This document shows positions 21,837 to 32,815 of a stretch of 64,000 bases of DNA, in pieces (within the stretch, counting starts at the first letter, position 1; every line of letters starts with the position of its first letter). Under the pieces are notes generated by a model, which had not been told where the DNA came from, made no database searches, and saw nothing but the letters and a program-made list of their open reading frames with translations. The DNA comes from Gracilariopsis chorda (taxonomy: Eukaryota; Rhodophyta; Florideophyceae; Gracilariales; Gracilariaceae). The DNA is taken from contig NBIV01000067.1 in the NCBI GenBank assembly GCA_003194525.1, positions 1 to 64,000 of the forward strand. Reading direction: 5' to 3'. Position numbers and translations under genes: made by a program.

Positions 21837-24800
21837 ATGGATTCCACTGGGAATAAGAATAACGCGCCACCACGGGAACGGACTCCCAGGAAGCCTGTTT
21901 CGCCAAAGAGACGTGTTATCGACATGCCGACAACGTGAGGCAAAGCCAAGAGCCGGGGCGCCACCCGAACTGCCAGCCAACCTGAGCCATCAATTGGGGG
22001 CAATACGGGTCAGGTGCTTAAGGACGATGCGGAGGTCAATCTGTTCGTACGAGTTGGGATTCGTGATGCGAAGGTAAAGGTAGGAGAGGTGAAATTGGGC
22101 GGTTTGCGGGTTGCTGGAGGGCCGGGGACTAGACTCTGTCGTTCACTACACAACCATCACCTGTACTCCACGCAGAAACCTGGAGAGGACTTGTTGGTTA
22201 TCTTTAAGACAAATATTTCGTCACACCAAGATGAGAAGTACCCTTATGTTTTTGGGGGTCCCGAGGAACCGCCCGCAACTTTGAAGGAGATGGTTTCAGC
22301 GGGTTTAGATGCATGGGACACTGCGATGATGAGTGTCAAAAATGAAGAGGGAGAGGGGAATAAGTCGGTTCCACCGCAGTCAGGAGCAAATGCGAAGACT
22401 GTCTACAGAAGTACAACTTCCAGGACCACTGGAAGACAAATCAAGCGCCTTCCCGCTGTTGCTGGTACACCATCAAGCATTTTGGTGACCAAAGTGCCGG
22501 TGAAGAGCCTTGAGAGCGGTGGAGAGGCTCTGGTAAAAACCCGTCAGAGCAGTGGAGGAACATCAAGTGCTCTCGCGGGTCGCTCTGGAAACCAAGGAGG
22601 CCCTGAAGTCGGAGCAAGCTCCGATGATGACGTCATAGAGGTGCCTGTACTCTCCAGGAACGATCTTGATCCGGAATAGAGGGTTTTATATGATGACAGT
22701 GATGGTGTTCTTTCGGAAGAGGTGGATAACAGTTTGGGGGTCCTAGACATCAATCGAGATGATTATGACCAGCACAGTTGCGTAATCGATATCCACAGCA
22801 TTCGATTTCCGAAGAACATGGTGCGTTCGAAGAATGACATACATCTTTGAGATACTTCGAACAAACTGGGGAAATTCGGAATGCTCCCTTCTTTTGGGTC
22901 GATTGCGGTGGCCCTGTTAGAGGATATGCCGGTTCGTGACGCTATTGATGCCAGTGGACTTTTGTTTGTTCCTGTGGTTTTGGGGGACGGCTTCCATTGA
23001 GTGAGTGTTCTACTGGACCTCGAGCCGGAGGGTGCGAAATGGGCACGGACTACTGCTGGTTTCAACGTCACGCTTTGGGAACTGAACGACGGCCGGAGAA
23101 TGACATTGAATGAGATGTTGTGGCTGGGGAAGACGTTGAATGATTTGAGCTCTAAGGTTCTGGTGATGTCCTTCGCAGATAAGATTCACACTGCTGTTTC
23201 GTTTATTCGTAATGGCGTAGAGCAGGATAGGTATGATTTGTCGAAGCTTAAACCAAGCCAAATCACGGGGCTGTTGTGGAGCAGTGAGACGAAGGGAAAA
23301 GAAGGGAAGATACGTCATTTAAATCGCCATTCTGCTCTTGCTCTGAAGTTTGCACGTAATCCCGGTCTGTTAGAGTTCTTTGATGTGGTGTGGCAGGAGA
23401 CGCCTCAAATTGGAATCACTCATATGTCTAGTGATATTCTGCTTGGAATGACAGCGGATAAGTTTCGTTTTACTATCCAATGTCCACAGGCGCATGTTCG
23501 AGTGAGGTCGGCGGCCACTGTGAAGATGGGACCGTTTGATGATTTCCAAAAGTACTTCTTCGACTTCGCTTCTAGAACGTATGAAATTTGCAGTGAGCTG
23601 GGGAGTTCCATGAATGAGAAATGGAATGTACAGGAAGTGATGAATACCACGGTTACCATCGGCGATTCTGACCAGAATGTGTCAAAGTATATCATATATC
23701 GTCTGGGGAAGTGGTATACGAAAGTGAAACGCAGTTCACTGGAGTCCAGAGTGAGTAATAAGGTGAAAGAGGTTCGTAGGAAGTTGTCCAGCGCTTTGTA
23801 GGGCATGCAGGGACAGGATGCCATTGCTGCTGCTCCCTCTGCGGCCGATGTGGACGTGATCGAGTTGCTTGGTCGGAATGAGGAAGCTGCTCAGGAGCCT
23901 CCGAACGCTGACCAGGAGCCTCGAAGAAGCAAGCGAATCTCAAAGAAGCGTAAAGTGGAGGTCCTGGACGAAGATGAAGATGAAGAGTCAGTTGATTTTG
24001 AGCCACCGGTGAAGAGGCAGAGACGATCGAATCGTAAGCCGACTGCACCTGGTGTGAAGCGATTTGGCTTTGGTATCTCGCAGGAGGTGTTGGAGGTGCT
24101 GCGTAGTATGGAAAGGAGAGATTTGAAGAGGTGGTTGACAGCACACGAGATCATTGTGCTCGAGTCAAGCGAGGATGAAGCTCAGGAGGACTTTATGGAT
24201 GATGAGGAAGACGAGGCAGAGGAGCAGCAAACCGCAGGCAGCTTTGACGATAAGAATCCTGACAAGCTTCCAGCTGGCTTAAGTACGCCAGAAGAGCTGG
24301 CTATGGGAGCGGACATGTCTTGGGTGGACCTGGTATGCTCGTTGCCGAGTGAGTGGCCTGGAAGCGGAAATGCAGTGAAGCATTCCCATCCATGGATGCA
24401 GAGGATAAATCTGAGGAAGCACCATCGGGCGGAGTGCCTATCACCTGATGACTTCCGAATGGTTCATCATGCTGTGTACTGGCGTGCATCGCGCAACATG
24501 CACAAAGAGATGGATACTACGACACGTGCAGTGCTGGGCGTGAAGATGCCGTCATCAAGAACGGCATCGAATGAAGAGGAAGCGTTATGGATGGCCACTT
24601 TTGAGAGAGAGGACTTGGATCTTGTTTACTTTGCGAAGAAGAGAGTGGAGCTGTCCGAGAGATGGTTTTGTGTGCTGGAGAATTTTGGGACAGATGAAGG
24701 CATGGCGAATAAGGCTTCGAAAGAGGAGACTGCAAATGGACGAAGATGTGATAGGAGAACTGATGGACTTCTTCGAACGCGACTTGGTTTCGCAACCGGA

Positions 24801-25711
24801 TCTCACGAACGAAGTGAATCATGTTTTCTGGAATATGATCATCAATGCAGGAGAGGTAAAGGATGTTAAGAATGATATCAAAGCGGTGAGGGGTTTCATC
24901 ACAACCAAACGAGGGATTGCGGACAGAATTGAGGAGCTTGAAAACGGTGCGGTTCTTGCTCGAAAGAGAGCCATGTTGGATGCAAAACTCAGTCAGATTG
25001 CAGCGGCTCTCGGGTTGTGTGAAGGTGGGACGATGTATGCCCCTCACACGGGTGGCCGTATCCTTTGTACTGGAGAGGATTGTCCGAGGCAGGTGCTACA
25101 CGCGGATTTCAGGGGTTTGACGGAGAATGACAGGATGAGAAATGTGAACCCAGGGTATTTGGCAATGGCATAGGGACCGGATGCGTTCATGATTTGGGTT
25201 TGTGAACGGTCACATACTCTAACAATGACACGGGGTAACTTGAAAGAGCTTTCGGCTTCTATGATGGTTCGGAAGTTCAGAGTTCCACCGTTTTCTGTTT
25301 TCATTGGAAGAGGGGATGTATTTCATGCTGGGGCTGGGTACAATGATGCAATAGAGAAAGGCAATTGCATGCGATATTATATGTACTTTGTACCTGAGGG
25401 ATACAATCTCCCGGATGCGGTGCATAGGCAAAGCGGTTTCTGCCCTCCCTTTTTTAGTGATGAAGAGGACCGTGGCGATTTATCTGAGGGGGGAGGAGGG
25501 GAAGACGAGCGGGGAGATGAAGCTGACGATAGAGATGTAGTTATGCAAGAAGCCGAAGGTGAACCCGTCGGATGAGGAGGACGATGAGGATACACTGAAA
25601 CCAGCGGAAATGAACACTGATGGTGATTATGAACAGGAGGATGACGATGAGGGTGAAATGGTTCCTAAAGGAGCAGAGGGTCTGATAGGTGAGGAAGATG
25701 AAAGCGATTGA
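21837..25711 (+). pseudogene. Element C, rightward long ORF with oxygenase-like domain
   Basis: A single frame opens at ATG 21837 (MDSTGNKNNAPPRERTPRKP) and stays readable to about 24,725 despite in-frame stops near 21936 (TGA), 22677 (TAG), 22851 (TGA), 22998 (TGA) and 23799 (TAG). A frameshift near 24,725, a TAG at 25171 and a frameshift near 25,560 precede the stop at 25709-25711. Predicted length is about 1290 codons. Order: basic start, Ser/Thr-rich linker, an unrecognised 260-residue globular part (23001-23798), a nuclear-localisation-like basic and acidic part (RRSKRISKKRKVE), then a likely double-stranded beta-helix. That domain shows HxD in QVLHADF, a distal His in GRGDVFHAGAGYND and Arg in CMRYYMYFVPEGYNLP, the metal and 2-oxoglutarate pattern of Fe(II) oxygenases. 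An Asp/Glu-rich tail ends it. The 23799 stop could instead separate two genes. Confidence 0.6.
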
Positions 25712-26296
25712 TAATGATAAGTAAACTAGTGATATACGTTTGTTAAATCTGATGATTGCTTTTTGATCTTTATAGTGAATGTTTATAGTGAATGGGAGAG
25801 GTTTACTACGATGGGGATTACCTTTTATGCGGCTTCATTCGAATGATGCGTAATAATGAAGGGATGATGTCTACAAAGATTTAGCTTTGTTATATTCCAT
25901 AAAGAAAGGTCTACAAGTATGAGAAGAAACTTGGGATGGGTGTATTGGAGGGGAGAATGAAGGGGCAGCTCATATGAAACACGAATGGGTGTAAAATTGA
26001 GTATGGGATTATGTATGATAATTGAAGGTGATTGTACGGGTGTGAAGGATCCCGTTGTTATAGCCAAATACCGCGATTGTCCATTCTGTTGATATAGAAA
26101 GTACTGGTTCTTTTCATACATGAATGCATTGTGGCGTGCTTGATGTATGAAGAAGATTGAAGAGGGTGAAGACATTATCGTGTAGAGGTTCAAAATATTG
26201 TTTTGTGTGTTGGGAAGGACAAGGAGTGAGCAAATGAGAAGATGATAAGCTGTGCATTTAAGCAGTGACGAAGTTGGTTCAAGTGAAGAGGTGGGA

Positions 26297-26380
26297 CATT
26301 CACTATCGACTTTTGAACATTCATTCACGACTCTTGAACATTCATTCACGACTCTTGAACATTCATTCACGACTCTTGAA
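26297..26380. repeat. 21-bp tandem repeat, four units
   Basis: Units of 21 bp built on CATTCACGACTCTTGAA, the first divergent, lie in a gap of element C just before the small ORF at 26386. The period is a multiple of three and the units read through without stops on the minus strand, but I see no gene there. Confidence 0.9.
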
Positions 26381-26385
26381 CATTC

Positions 26386-26607
26386 ATGTCATTTGAGAAC
26401 ATCCACACGCACCATGACTACTATTTGCATTTTTCGGTCAGTGAGCGGAGGACCCGTATACATGTGGACATCTTTCCCAATGAGACGGTGATGAGGTTTG
26501 ATGAAGTACTTGAAATTCGGTATAACACGGATACGGAGAAGGGTGGTGTGCGAGGGGCGTCGATGTTGCTGAATGCTGGAGTTTTAGAGGATTTGATGAA
26601 GATATAG
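26386..26607 (+). CDS. Small hypothetical protein in element C
   Basis: This 73-residue ORF starts MSFENIHTHHDYYLHFSV and ends GVLEDLMKI. It immediately follows the 21-bp repeats. The alternating charged and hydrophobic pattern could be a small beta-rich domain. I do not recognise it. It is one of the few unbroken ORFs of the region, but its shortness keeps confidence low. Confidence 0.4.
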   Translation: MSFENIHTHHDYYLHFSVSERRTRIHVDIFPNETVMRFDEVLEIRYNTDTEKGGVRGASMLLNAGVLEDLMKI

Positions 26608-26803
26608 GTAGTTCTCGACGCTATACCGACACATAATCATATCTTAACGAATGCAAATTTTTTGCACGTGCTGTATGGCAGTACGCATTTAAAAGAGTAT
26701 CTGGAGAGTGTGTCAAACCTTTCTAAAAGCCCTGGAAATATGTTCAGCTATAATGGGTGATACACATATGCGTTTATGTTTTCATTAGCCATTGGTGTTC
26801 TTT

Positions 26804-27583
26804 ATGGGGTTTTTGAGATCAGTTTTAATGCATTATGTGGTGGGTGATGATAGGATGTCTCCGAAGATGCTATTTGTGGTGATATTGGAGACGGTTTTGC
26901 ATTGGCTTCTCTTCGATATTGTGTCCTCATTGCATAGGAGGTATTTTGGTTTACTGGCTTTTGTACGTTTGAGGGGGAGGGAACGACTGGGAAGGTTTTC
27001 TGTGATTCGAAACAGACTACTTGGATTCACAGTGGGAGGTCTGGTGCCGTTGAATGCTTGTATTTTTGTTACCTATCATTTCTTGGGAACGCCAATGTCG
27101 CTTAGAACGGAACTTAAGAGTGGCGCTGTTGCATTTTTCAATGGTGGGTTCATGTTTGGGGCTCTGTCATGTGTTGTGGAGCGGCTGACGATGTTCTTTG
27201 TGACTGGGGACAGCATTAACAATGAGATAGGGCTTCCATATGTGCAGAGAGGTATTGGTGAGCTGATTTTGGGTGTTTGCGGGACTGTATGCGGGGGTTT
27301 GAAGAAGGTGGTGGGGATAACAGAGGGTGTGGCTGCTATTAGGCTCTTTATTGGAATGGTGTTTTCTGTGGTCTTTAGGTATTTGATATCTACATTTGTG
27401 AGGGAGACTTCTTTGCACAATGTAAGGGGACTGGGGCCTCTAGTAGAGAACACTATCTTTTTTGTGTTGTTGCTTTTAGATATGGCTGTGGATATGGACT
27501 TAGAGTACAATTTTGAGAGGTATGTTGCGAGTCTGGGAGAGCAACCGAGGCCTTTTGGGTCTTGTTTTCGACCATTCCTTTAG
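26804..27583 (+). CDS. Multi-pass membrane protein in element C
   Basis: From the ATG at 26804 (MGFLRSVLMHYVVGDDRM) the frame encodes 259 residues with about five to six hydrophobic segments (for example MLFVVILETVLHWLLF, LLGFTVGGLVPLNACIF, IRLFIGMVFSVVFRYL and NTIFFVLLLLDMAV). No family is recognised. In an overlapping frame, ATG 26774 opens a hydrophobic stretch (MFSLAIGVLYGVFEISF), so the real N-terminus may have been lost to a frameshift near 26,840. The ORF is on the same strand as the long ORF and coiled-coil gene and has the same G-rich coding strand. Confidence 0.5.
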   Translation: MGFLRSVLMHYVVGDDRMSPKMLFVVILETVLHWLLFDIVSSLHRRYFGLLAFVRLRGRERLGRFSVIRNRLLGFTVGGLVPLNACIFVTYHFLGTPMSLRTELKSGAVAFFNGGFMFGALSCVVERLTMFFVTGDSINNEIGLPYVQRGIGELILGVCGTVCGGLKKVVGITEGVAAIRLFIGMVFSVVFRYLISTFVRETSLHNVRGLGPLVENTIFFVLLLLDMAVDMDLEYNFERYVASLGEQPRPFGSCFRPFL

Positions 27584-27806
27584 ATAGCATTGTAGTTCTA
27601 CCTCTACATACTTAGGGTGACTGAGTTGTAAAATGTTGTCCTAGATAGGCTGTTTCTGATCATTGGTGGGACACGTGGTATGGCGGTGAGAAATGGCGCG
27701 AAAACGGGGGATTGAAAGAATGGGATGGATAAGTAGTTGGAGTGTGCACGTTTGGTGGTAGAGGGTTGGGAACGGGAGCACCGTTGGGGTAAAGAGTGTA
27801 GTAGCC

Positions 27807-28592
27807 ATGTCGAGCGGATCCGTGAATGATGAGGAGCTCCTGGCGTTGTTGGATAAAGCGGAGATGAAAGAGGTGCCGGAGACGCCTCCGGGGGAGTAGA
27901 GGGATGAGGAAGGCGATGGTGATGGTGAAAGGCGCGAGGAAAAGGCGGTTGTTGGGCTCGGGGAGCTTGGGGTTGGGACGATGATGGGAGGGGATGGTGG
28001 GGAGGGAGGTGCAGGCGAGGGTGGTCGAGAAGGAGGGGTAGGGGGAGGTGGAGGGAGATGAATGGACGGGTTCTACCGCGATGTGAAGGAACTATTGAGG
28101 AGCGCTGGGGGAGGGCTTGAGGAGCGTTTGGATGAGTGTATTGAGGAGGATGTCGTGGAGTTGGGAGGGATGGTTCTGAGTGCGTCGGAGGAAGAAGTGC
28201 CGATGGGTGCTGTGGCTGAGTTGCTCCGGAGGGTGAAGGAGGCTGGGGTGTGGGCAGAGCAGCACGTCGATGGGGTTGTCGCGTGTGTGGGAGAGGAGCT
28301 GGGGAGGCTGTGGAAGGAGAATGAGGAGTTGCGAGGACGGATTTTGGAGTTGGAGAAGCGGCTTTTATTGGTGGACAGGGCTGTGCATCTAGTCGAGTAT
28401 ATGCGGAACAAGATGTAGGGAGGTGGAGGGGAAGGTGGGGTGGGAGGTGATTTCGGGAGTGGGTCTCCGGTTACTCCTGGAGGTAGAGGGGTCGTGAAAA
28501 GGAGGTTGGAGGAGAAAGACGAAGAAGGATTGGAGAATAGAAGTCGGTTGAAGAGGAGGCATGGAAAGAAGGAAGAGGCAGAAGAAGGCTAG
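27807..28592 (+). pseudogene. Coiled-coil protein gene with three in-frame stops
   Basis: One frame from ATG 27807 (MSSGSVNDEELLALLDKAE) to TAG at 28590-28592 would give about 261 residues. In-frame stops are at 27897 (TAG), 28059 (TGA) and 28416 (TAG). The centre is helical and acidic with a heptad-like ELGRLWKENEELRGRILELE, flanked by a Gly-rich stretch and a basic C-terminus (KRRLEEKDEEG, LKRRHGKKEE). Codon use is strongly G-rich. The absence of any frameshift over 780 bp is the main reason to treat it as one gene. Alternatively, 28062-28418 alone could be a shorter intact ORF. Confidence 0.5.
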
Positions 28593-28790
28593 TGATGTTT
28601 AGGAGTGTAGTTGAGGCTGTTAGGACGACGTAATGGGTAGTATTGGAATCTGATGCGTGGTTCGTCGGGTGTGTGAGAACGGAGAGAGCTGCCCAGATGA
28701 GTTCCTGAGGATCAGTTGGAAGTCAAACTAGGGCAGTATGCAGTTTGAAATTCAAAAGATGGATATAAAATTGTTAGTTTGGGTTGGGTG

Positions 28791-28833
28791 CTCGAAATGG
28801 CGCTGGCCGCGCAGCGGCCAGCGCCATTTCGAG
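28791..28833. repeat. Perfect 20-bp-arm hairpin
   Basis: Arms 28791-28810 and 28814-28833 are exact inverted copies with a 3-nt loop (GCA). The core is GC-rich (GCGCTGGCCGC). It lies between the coiled-coil gene and the gypsy remnant and may mark the right end of element C or serve as a strong terminator. Neither is proven. Confidence 0.9.
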
Positions 28834-29042
28834 ATCTGTATCTAGCTTTTAGTGGAGAATGAACTTGCTCCAAACTTGAAACTAGCGATCCGCAGTGCAG
28901 GTGAGGCAAGGCTCTGTAAGATATGGAAGTGTAAATTCCAAAAAAATATTCTTTTTACTTGGCATGCGCCAGAAACTAGCAGAATTTATCATTTTCGTAG
29001 TATTTTTGAGCTTATGTCTAAAACACTGGCGATTTAGCACCT

Positions 29043-30746
29043 CTATCTAGCATTCTGAGAACACCGACGTGGGCATGGCGCCAGAGAGACTCGGTCCATA
29101 GTGACCATGTCCTGGAGCCCATCTCGGTCGATAGTAACCGTGTGCCCAAGGGACTTAAGTACCTTGAAGGGCCCAGTGGACTTTGGCAACAGCTTCTTGG
29201 TGATGTCCTCTTCCTCGCGCTTTTCCTTCGGTGTTCTGTCCAAGTGGACGTAATCTACCACGGCCACCTGCGGTGTAAACCAAACGGCCCGATCGAAATC
29301 GGCCTTAGAACGCGCTTGGGCTTTATCCAACTTGGTCTGTGCGGCTCTCAATATAGAAACAATTCGCTTCTGCGAATACCATTTGGCCTGGACGGGAGTC
29401 ATTTCCTCCGTTATAACCTGAGGTGATCCTAAGTCCTGTAGGTCAACTATGTACGGCGCAAGGGCCTGTACGAGGGTGAGGTCTGACGGAGTTGTACCAG
29501 TGGAATTATGCACTTGATTATTATATGCATAGACCAGCGGCTGGACATAGTCATCCCAGTCCAATTGGTGCTCGGAAACGTAGTGAATTAGCCTCTTGGC
29601 CAGGGTTCGTTTAGAACTTTCGGCTTGTCCATTGGTGTGAGGATAGTACGCGGTGGTGAGGAGATGTTTTAGACCTAAGGCCAAGCACACATGTTCAAAA
29701 AATTTGGAGTCAAACTGAGAGCCATTGTCCGTAGGGAGATAGAGCGGCAGTCCATAGGGATAAATCCAATGGACAAGGAAAGCCATAGCGACGTCCGTGG
29801 CGGGTGTTGATTTGAGCGCGATTGCTCGGGTCAACTTGGTAAACCGATGGGTAATCACCAATATAAATCGGTTGCCGTGGGTCGACTTCGGAAATGGCCC
29901 TAGGATATCCATAGCAATGAACTCCAAGGGCCCGGCCGCTGGGAATAACTTCAGTTTCCCTTGATGTACCGCTCTTGTCCCTCGGATCTTTGCGCATGCT
30001 GCACAAGTCTTTGCGGTCTCCATTATGTCATTGGCCATCAGGGGCCAGTAAAAGTATCTCCTCAGGGTCTGATACATCTTAGTCTCTCCAGGATGGCCAG
30101 ACAACCTCGGATAGTGCGCGAGGTAAAGAAGGCGTGCCCGTAAGGCCTGAGACACTACCTGCTGTATCGCCCCGTCCAATGGTAACCTGCGACATAATAT
30201 GCCTCGGCGGTCATAATCAAACAGCCACCCAGGGGTCCCTACTTTCTCTCCTATCTGGGCGCAGTACTCGTCCGTTTTCTGGGCCTGAAGAAATTCTTCG
30301 AGGGGTACTCGCGTAAGATCCGCGCTTTCCGACTGGGCCATATGTATTTCCAACGGTGGGTCTTCCCAGTCCACGGCCCATAAGATCGCTGCGCCGTGTC
30401 CTTCCGTCCATTCGGCCATTCTAACCTCAGCCGACGGTGGTTCCTCTCCTTATTCATCAGTGTACTGTGGTCCGTCCCAGATGGTGGGAATCTCATCATC
30501 CAGGGGAGTTTGGTCCGTACCATCGGTCAGGATGCGTGACAGCGCATCTGCTGCCTGATGTTTCAGCCCTGGCCTGTAGGTCACTTCGTAATCGAATTCG
30601 GCCAGGCGCAATCTCCATCGGGCCAGAAGGAAGGATGCGTCCGTCATTTTTAGTAGCCAGCGGAGGGAGTGGTGATCTGTCCTAATGGTAAAGCGAGTTC
30701 CTTCCAAGTAAGGCCGAAGATGGAGCACTGACCAAACGATGGCCAA
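29043..30746 (-). pseudogene. Gypsy RNase H and integrase
   Basis: RNase H (30746 to about 30480) shows TDHHSLRWLL and the connection motif ADALSRI. A TAA at about 30450 separates it in frame from the integrase ORF (30419 to 29043, 458 residues). Integrase has the HHCC finger (YPRLSGHPGETK...CAACAKIRG), catalytic AMDILGP, TDNGSQF and NGQAESSKRT, and a GPFKVL-type C-terminal SH3-like region (TGPFKVLKSLGHTV). Confidence 0.9.
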
Positions 30747-30787
30747 ACATTCCTTCCCCGTGGTGCTATAGTTCCTTTCGGCCTTGG

Positions 30788-31869
30788 TCAGGGACCTACT
30801 CCAGTAGCCAATTGGCGATAATCCTTAGGGGAATCCTGCTCTTGTAGAAGGGCACAGCTCACTTGGGTTGCAGATGCGTCCATATATAGGATATACGGTT
30901 TATCGGCCTGGGATAGCGCCGTGACCGGCGGATTAACCAAATGGTCTTTGAGGTTCTGGTACGCCTCATACTGCCCGTCCGTGAGGTCGGCAAATTCCGA
31001 AGGGGTCCCTTTCTTCAGAATCTCATTGAGAGGTGCTGCAATTTTCGCGAACCCTGGGACAAACCTACGGTAAACATTACAAAGACCAAGGAAGGAGCGC
31101 AATTCCGTAGGGTTCCTAGGGGGTCGTGCTTCCCGTATGGTCCTTGTTGTAACTTGGGCCACTTGGAGTCTACCCGGCAGGACCACATGGCCAAGGTAGT
31201 CCACGGAGGGCTGGAAGAAGAAACAATTCTTCAATATCAGTGTGACACCAGCTTGCTGGAATAACCTAAAGACTGCCTTCACATGTGCGAAGTGTTCCCT
31301 AATGGACCTGGAAAAGATGACCACATCATCTAGGTAGACTAAGGCGAATTTCCATTTGACCCTGGAAAAAATGATGTCCATGGCCCGCTGGAAAGTAGCT
31401 GGCGCATTCATAAGACCAAAGGGCATCCGTGTAAATCAAAATAATCCCTCGTGGGTCGTGAAGGTAGTCAGCCACTTCGCCTTATCGTCCATGGGAACCT
31501 GCTAGTACCCACAGTTGGCATCCAACGTGGTGAAAATTTGTGCGTCCCCGAGGGAATCTAAGCAGTCATTCATACGGGGGATAGGGTAAGTATCCCTCTT
31601 GGTCACCGCATTAAGTTTGCTGTAATCAATACAAAACCGTACGGTCCCGTCCTTCTGGCCACTAGGACAAAAGGGGTAGCCCATTCGGCCTCAGTGGATG
31701 GTGCACGCTCAATGACCCCAGCCGACTTCATTTTCTCAACCTCCTTGGCTACTACTTCTCGTCCTTTTAGGCTAGTCCGATATGGATGCTGATATTGGGT
31801 TGTGGCCCCGTCCTTAAGGTCAATTCGATGCCTTGTGGCATCGATCTCGCCCAGCTTTCCACTCCACAT
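30788..31869 (-). pseudogene. Gypsy reverse transcriptase
   Basis: The pieces read VEKMKSAGVIERAPS, FCIDYSKLNAVTKRD, RMPFGLMNAPATFQRAMD and the catalytic YLDDVVIFS. The family-invariant GYWQV is here GY-stop-QV (TAG near 31502), a direct TGG-to-TAG change. A second stop (TGA near 31430) precedes FTRMPFGL. Frameshifts lie near 31,650 and near 30,825 before PIGYWSRSLTKAERNYS. Confidence 0.9.
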
Positions 31870-32148
31870 ACTAGAAAAGTCGTTGAAGAGATCAATGACT
31901 TGTTTCCTATGTGGTTCAAAGTCATCGCCAAGGTTGACGTCATTTTCTCAATTGGCCGGTGGTTCACCCCCAGGAAGCAACTGTAGGCTTGTCGCGGAAG
32001 TTGCTCATGGTGACCGCAAAGAGCCGGTTGGGTACCACCTTCATTACTCCACTGGCCATGAGGGAAAGGTGTTTCGTTACCAACTTGGGATGGTTTTGCA
32101 ACAAAACCAGACCTGAGGACTCGCATACCGCTGCAGCGGCTACCTGGG

Positions 32149-32600
32149 TCATAGGCGGTATGAATAACGCTTTGGCCAATCTGACTTTGTTGGATACGGT
32201 CTTCGTGGGAAACTTGACCTTAGCTGGGGCAGCCTCGGGTCCAGGGCGCGAGCCGACAATCCCAATGGTGGTCCTCGATGGAAAGCGACCCTTTTTTGGC
32301 CATGATAAATTGTCTTTACATATCTATCAATAAAGCTCGTCCCTAGGATCCCTTCTGCCCCCAGGTTCGGACATACAAAAAACCAAGTCTTAACCTTCAG
32401 GTGACCCAATTGGACGTACGGCGGAAGTATTCCGCGAATGTCCATCGGGCGACGTGATGCGTCCGTTACCTTCAGTGACTTCTTTTCCTGTATCATCCTT
32501 TCCAGGCCCAATGGTAAGACCTTCGGATGCACCAGATGGGGCCTGCTCCAGTATCCAATACGGCCGTAAACGTCCTTGTGGTATTGGCCTGAAGTCCTAA
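32149..32600 (-). pseudogene. Gypsy aspartic protease region
   Basis: The minus strand reads TAVLDTGAG near 32,545, the active site of retroviral-type aspartic proteases. After a frameshift come VQLGHLKVKTWFFVCP and EGILGTSFIDRY, the C-terminal ILG-type motif. The piece joins gag upstream and reverse transcriptase downstream through degraded linkers. Confidence 0.75.
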
Positions 32601-32815
32601 GGTTCCCTGTACCTTGTAGTTATCTTTCCTCAGGACAGAAACAGCGTCCTCCAGGTCTTCCCATTGGTCCACAGCATATACCAGACTCGAGCCCCCTGTC
32701 CTTTCGTCCTCTGGTTTCTTTCTCTTCTCAGCTCCTGTGGTCTGCGAGTCCGATGGTTTGAGGTGGCAGTTGTAAGAGGGACGATACGCCTCTATGCGTC
32801 CCTCTGGTCGTTTTC

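Noticed and set aside
26297-26380. CRISPR-like array
   Set aside because: The 21-bp units are directly adjacent with no spacers and the setting is eukaryotic. It is a minisatellite.
21837-28592. Alternative genetic code or readthrough explaining the in-frame TAG/TGA codons
   Set aside because: Neighbouring intact genes end at TAG, TAA and TGA in the expected places (zinc finger, GT47, FkbM, URM1), and TGG is used freely in the same ORFs. Dead copia and gypsy copies show the same stops, so decay is simpler.
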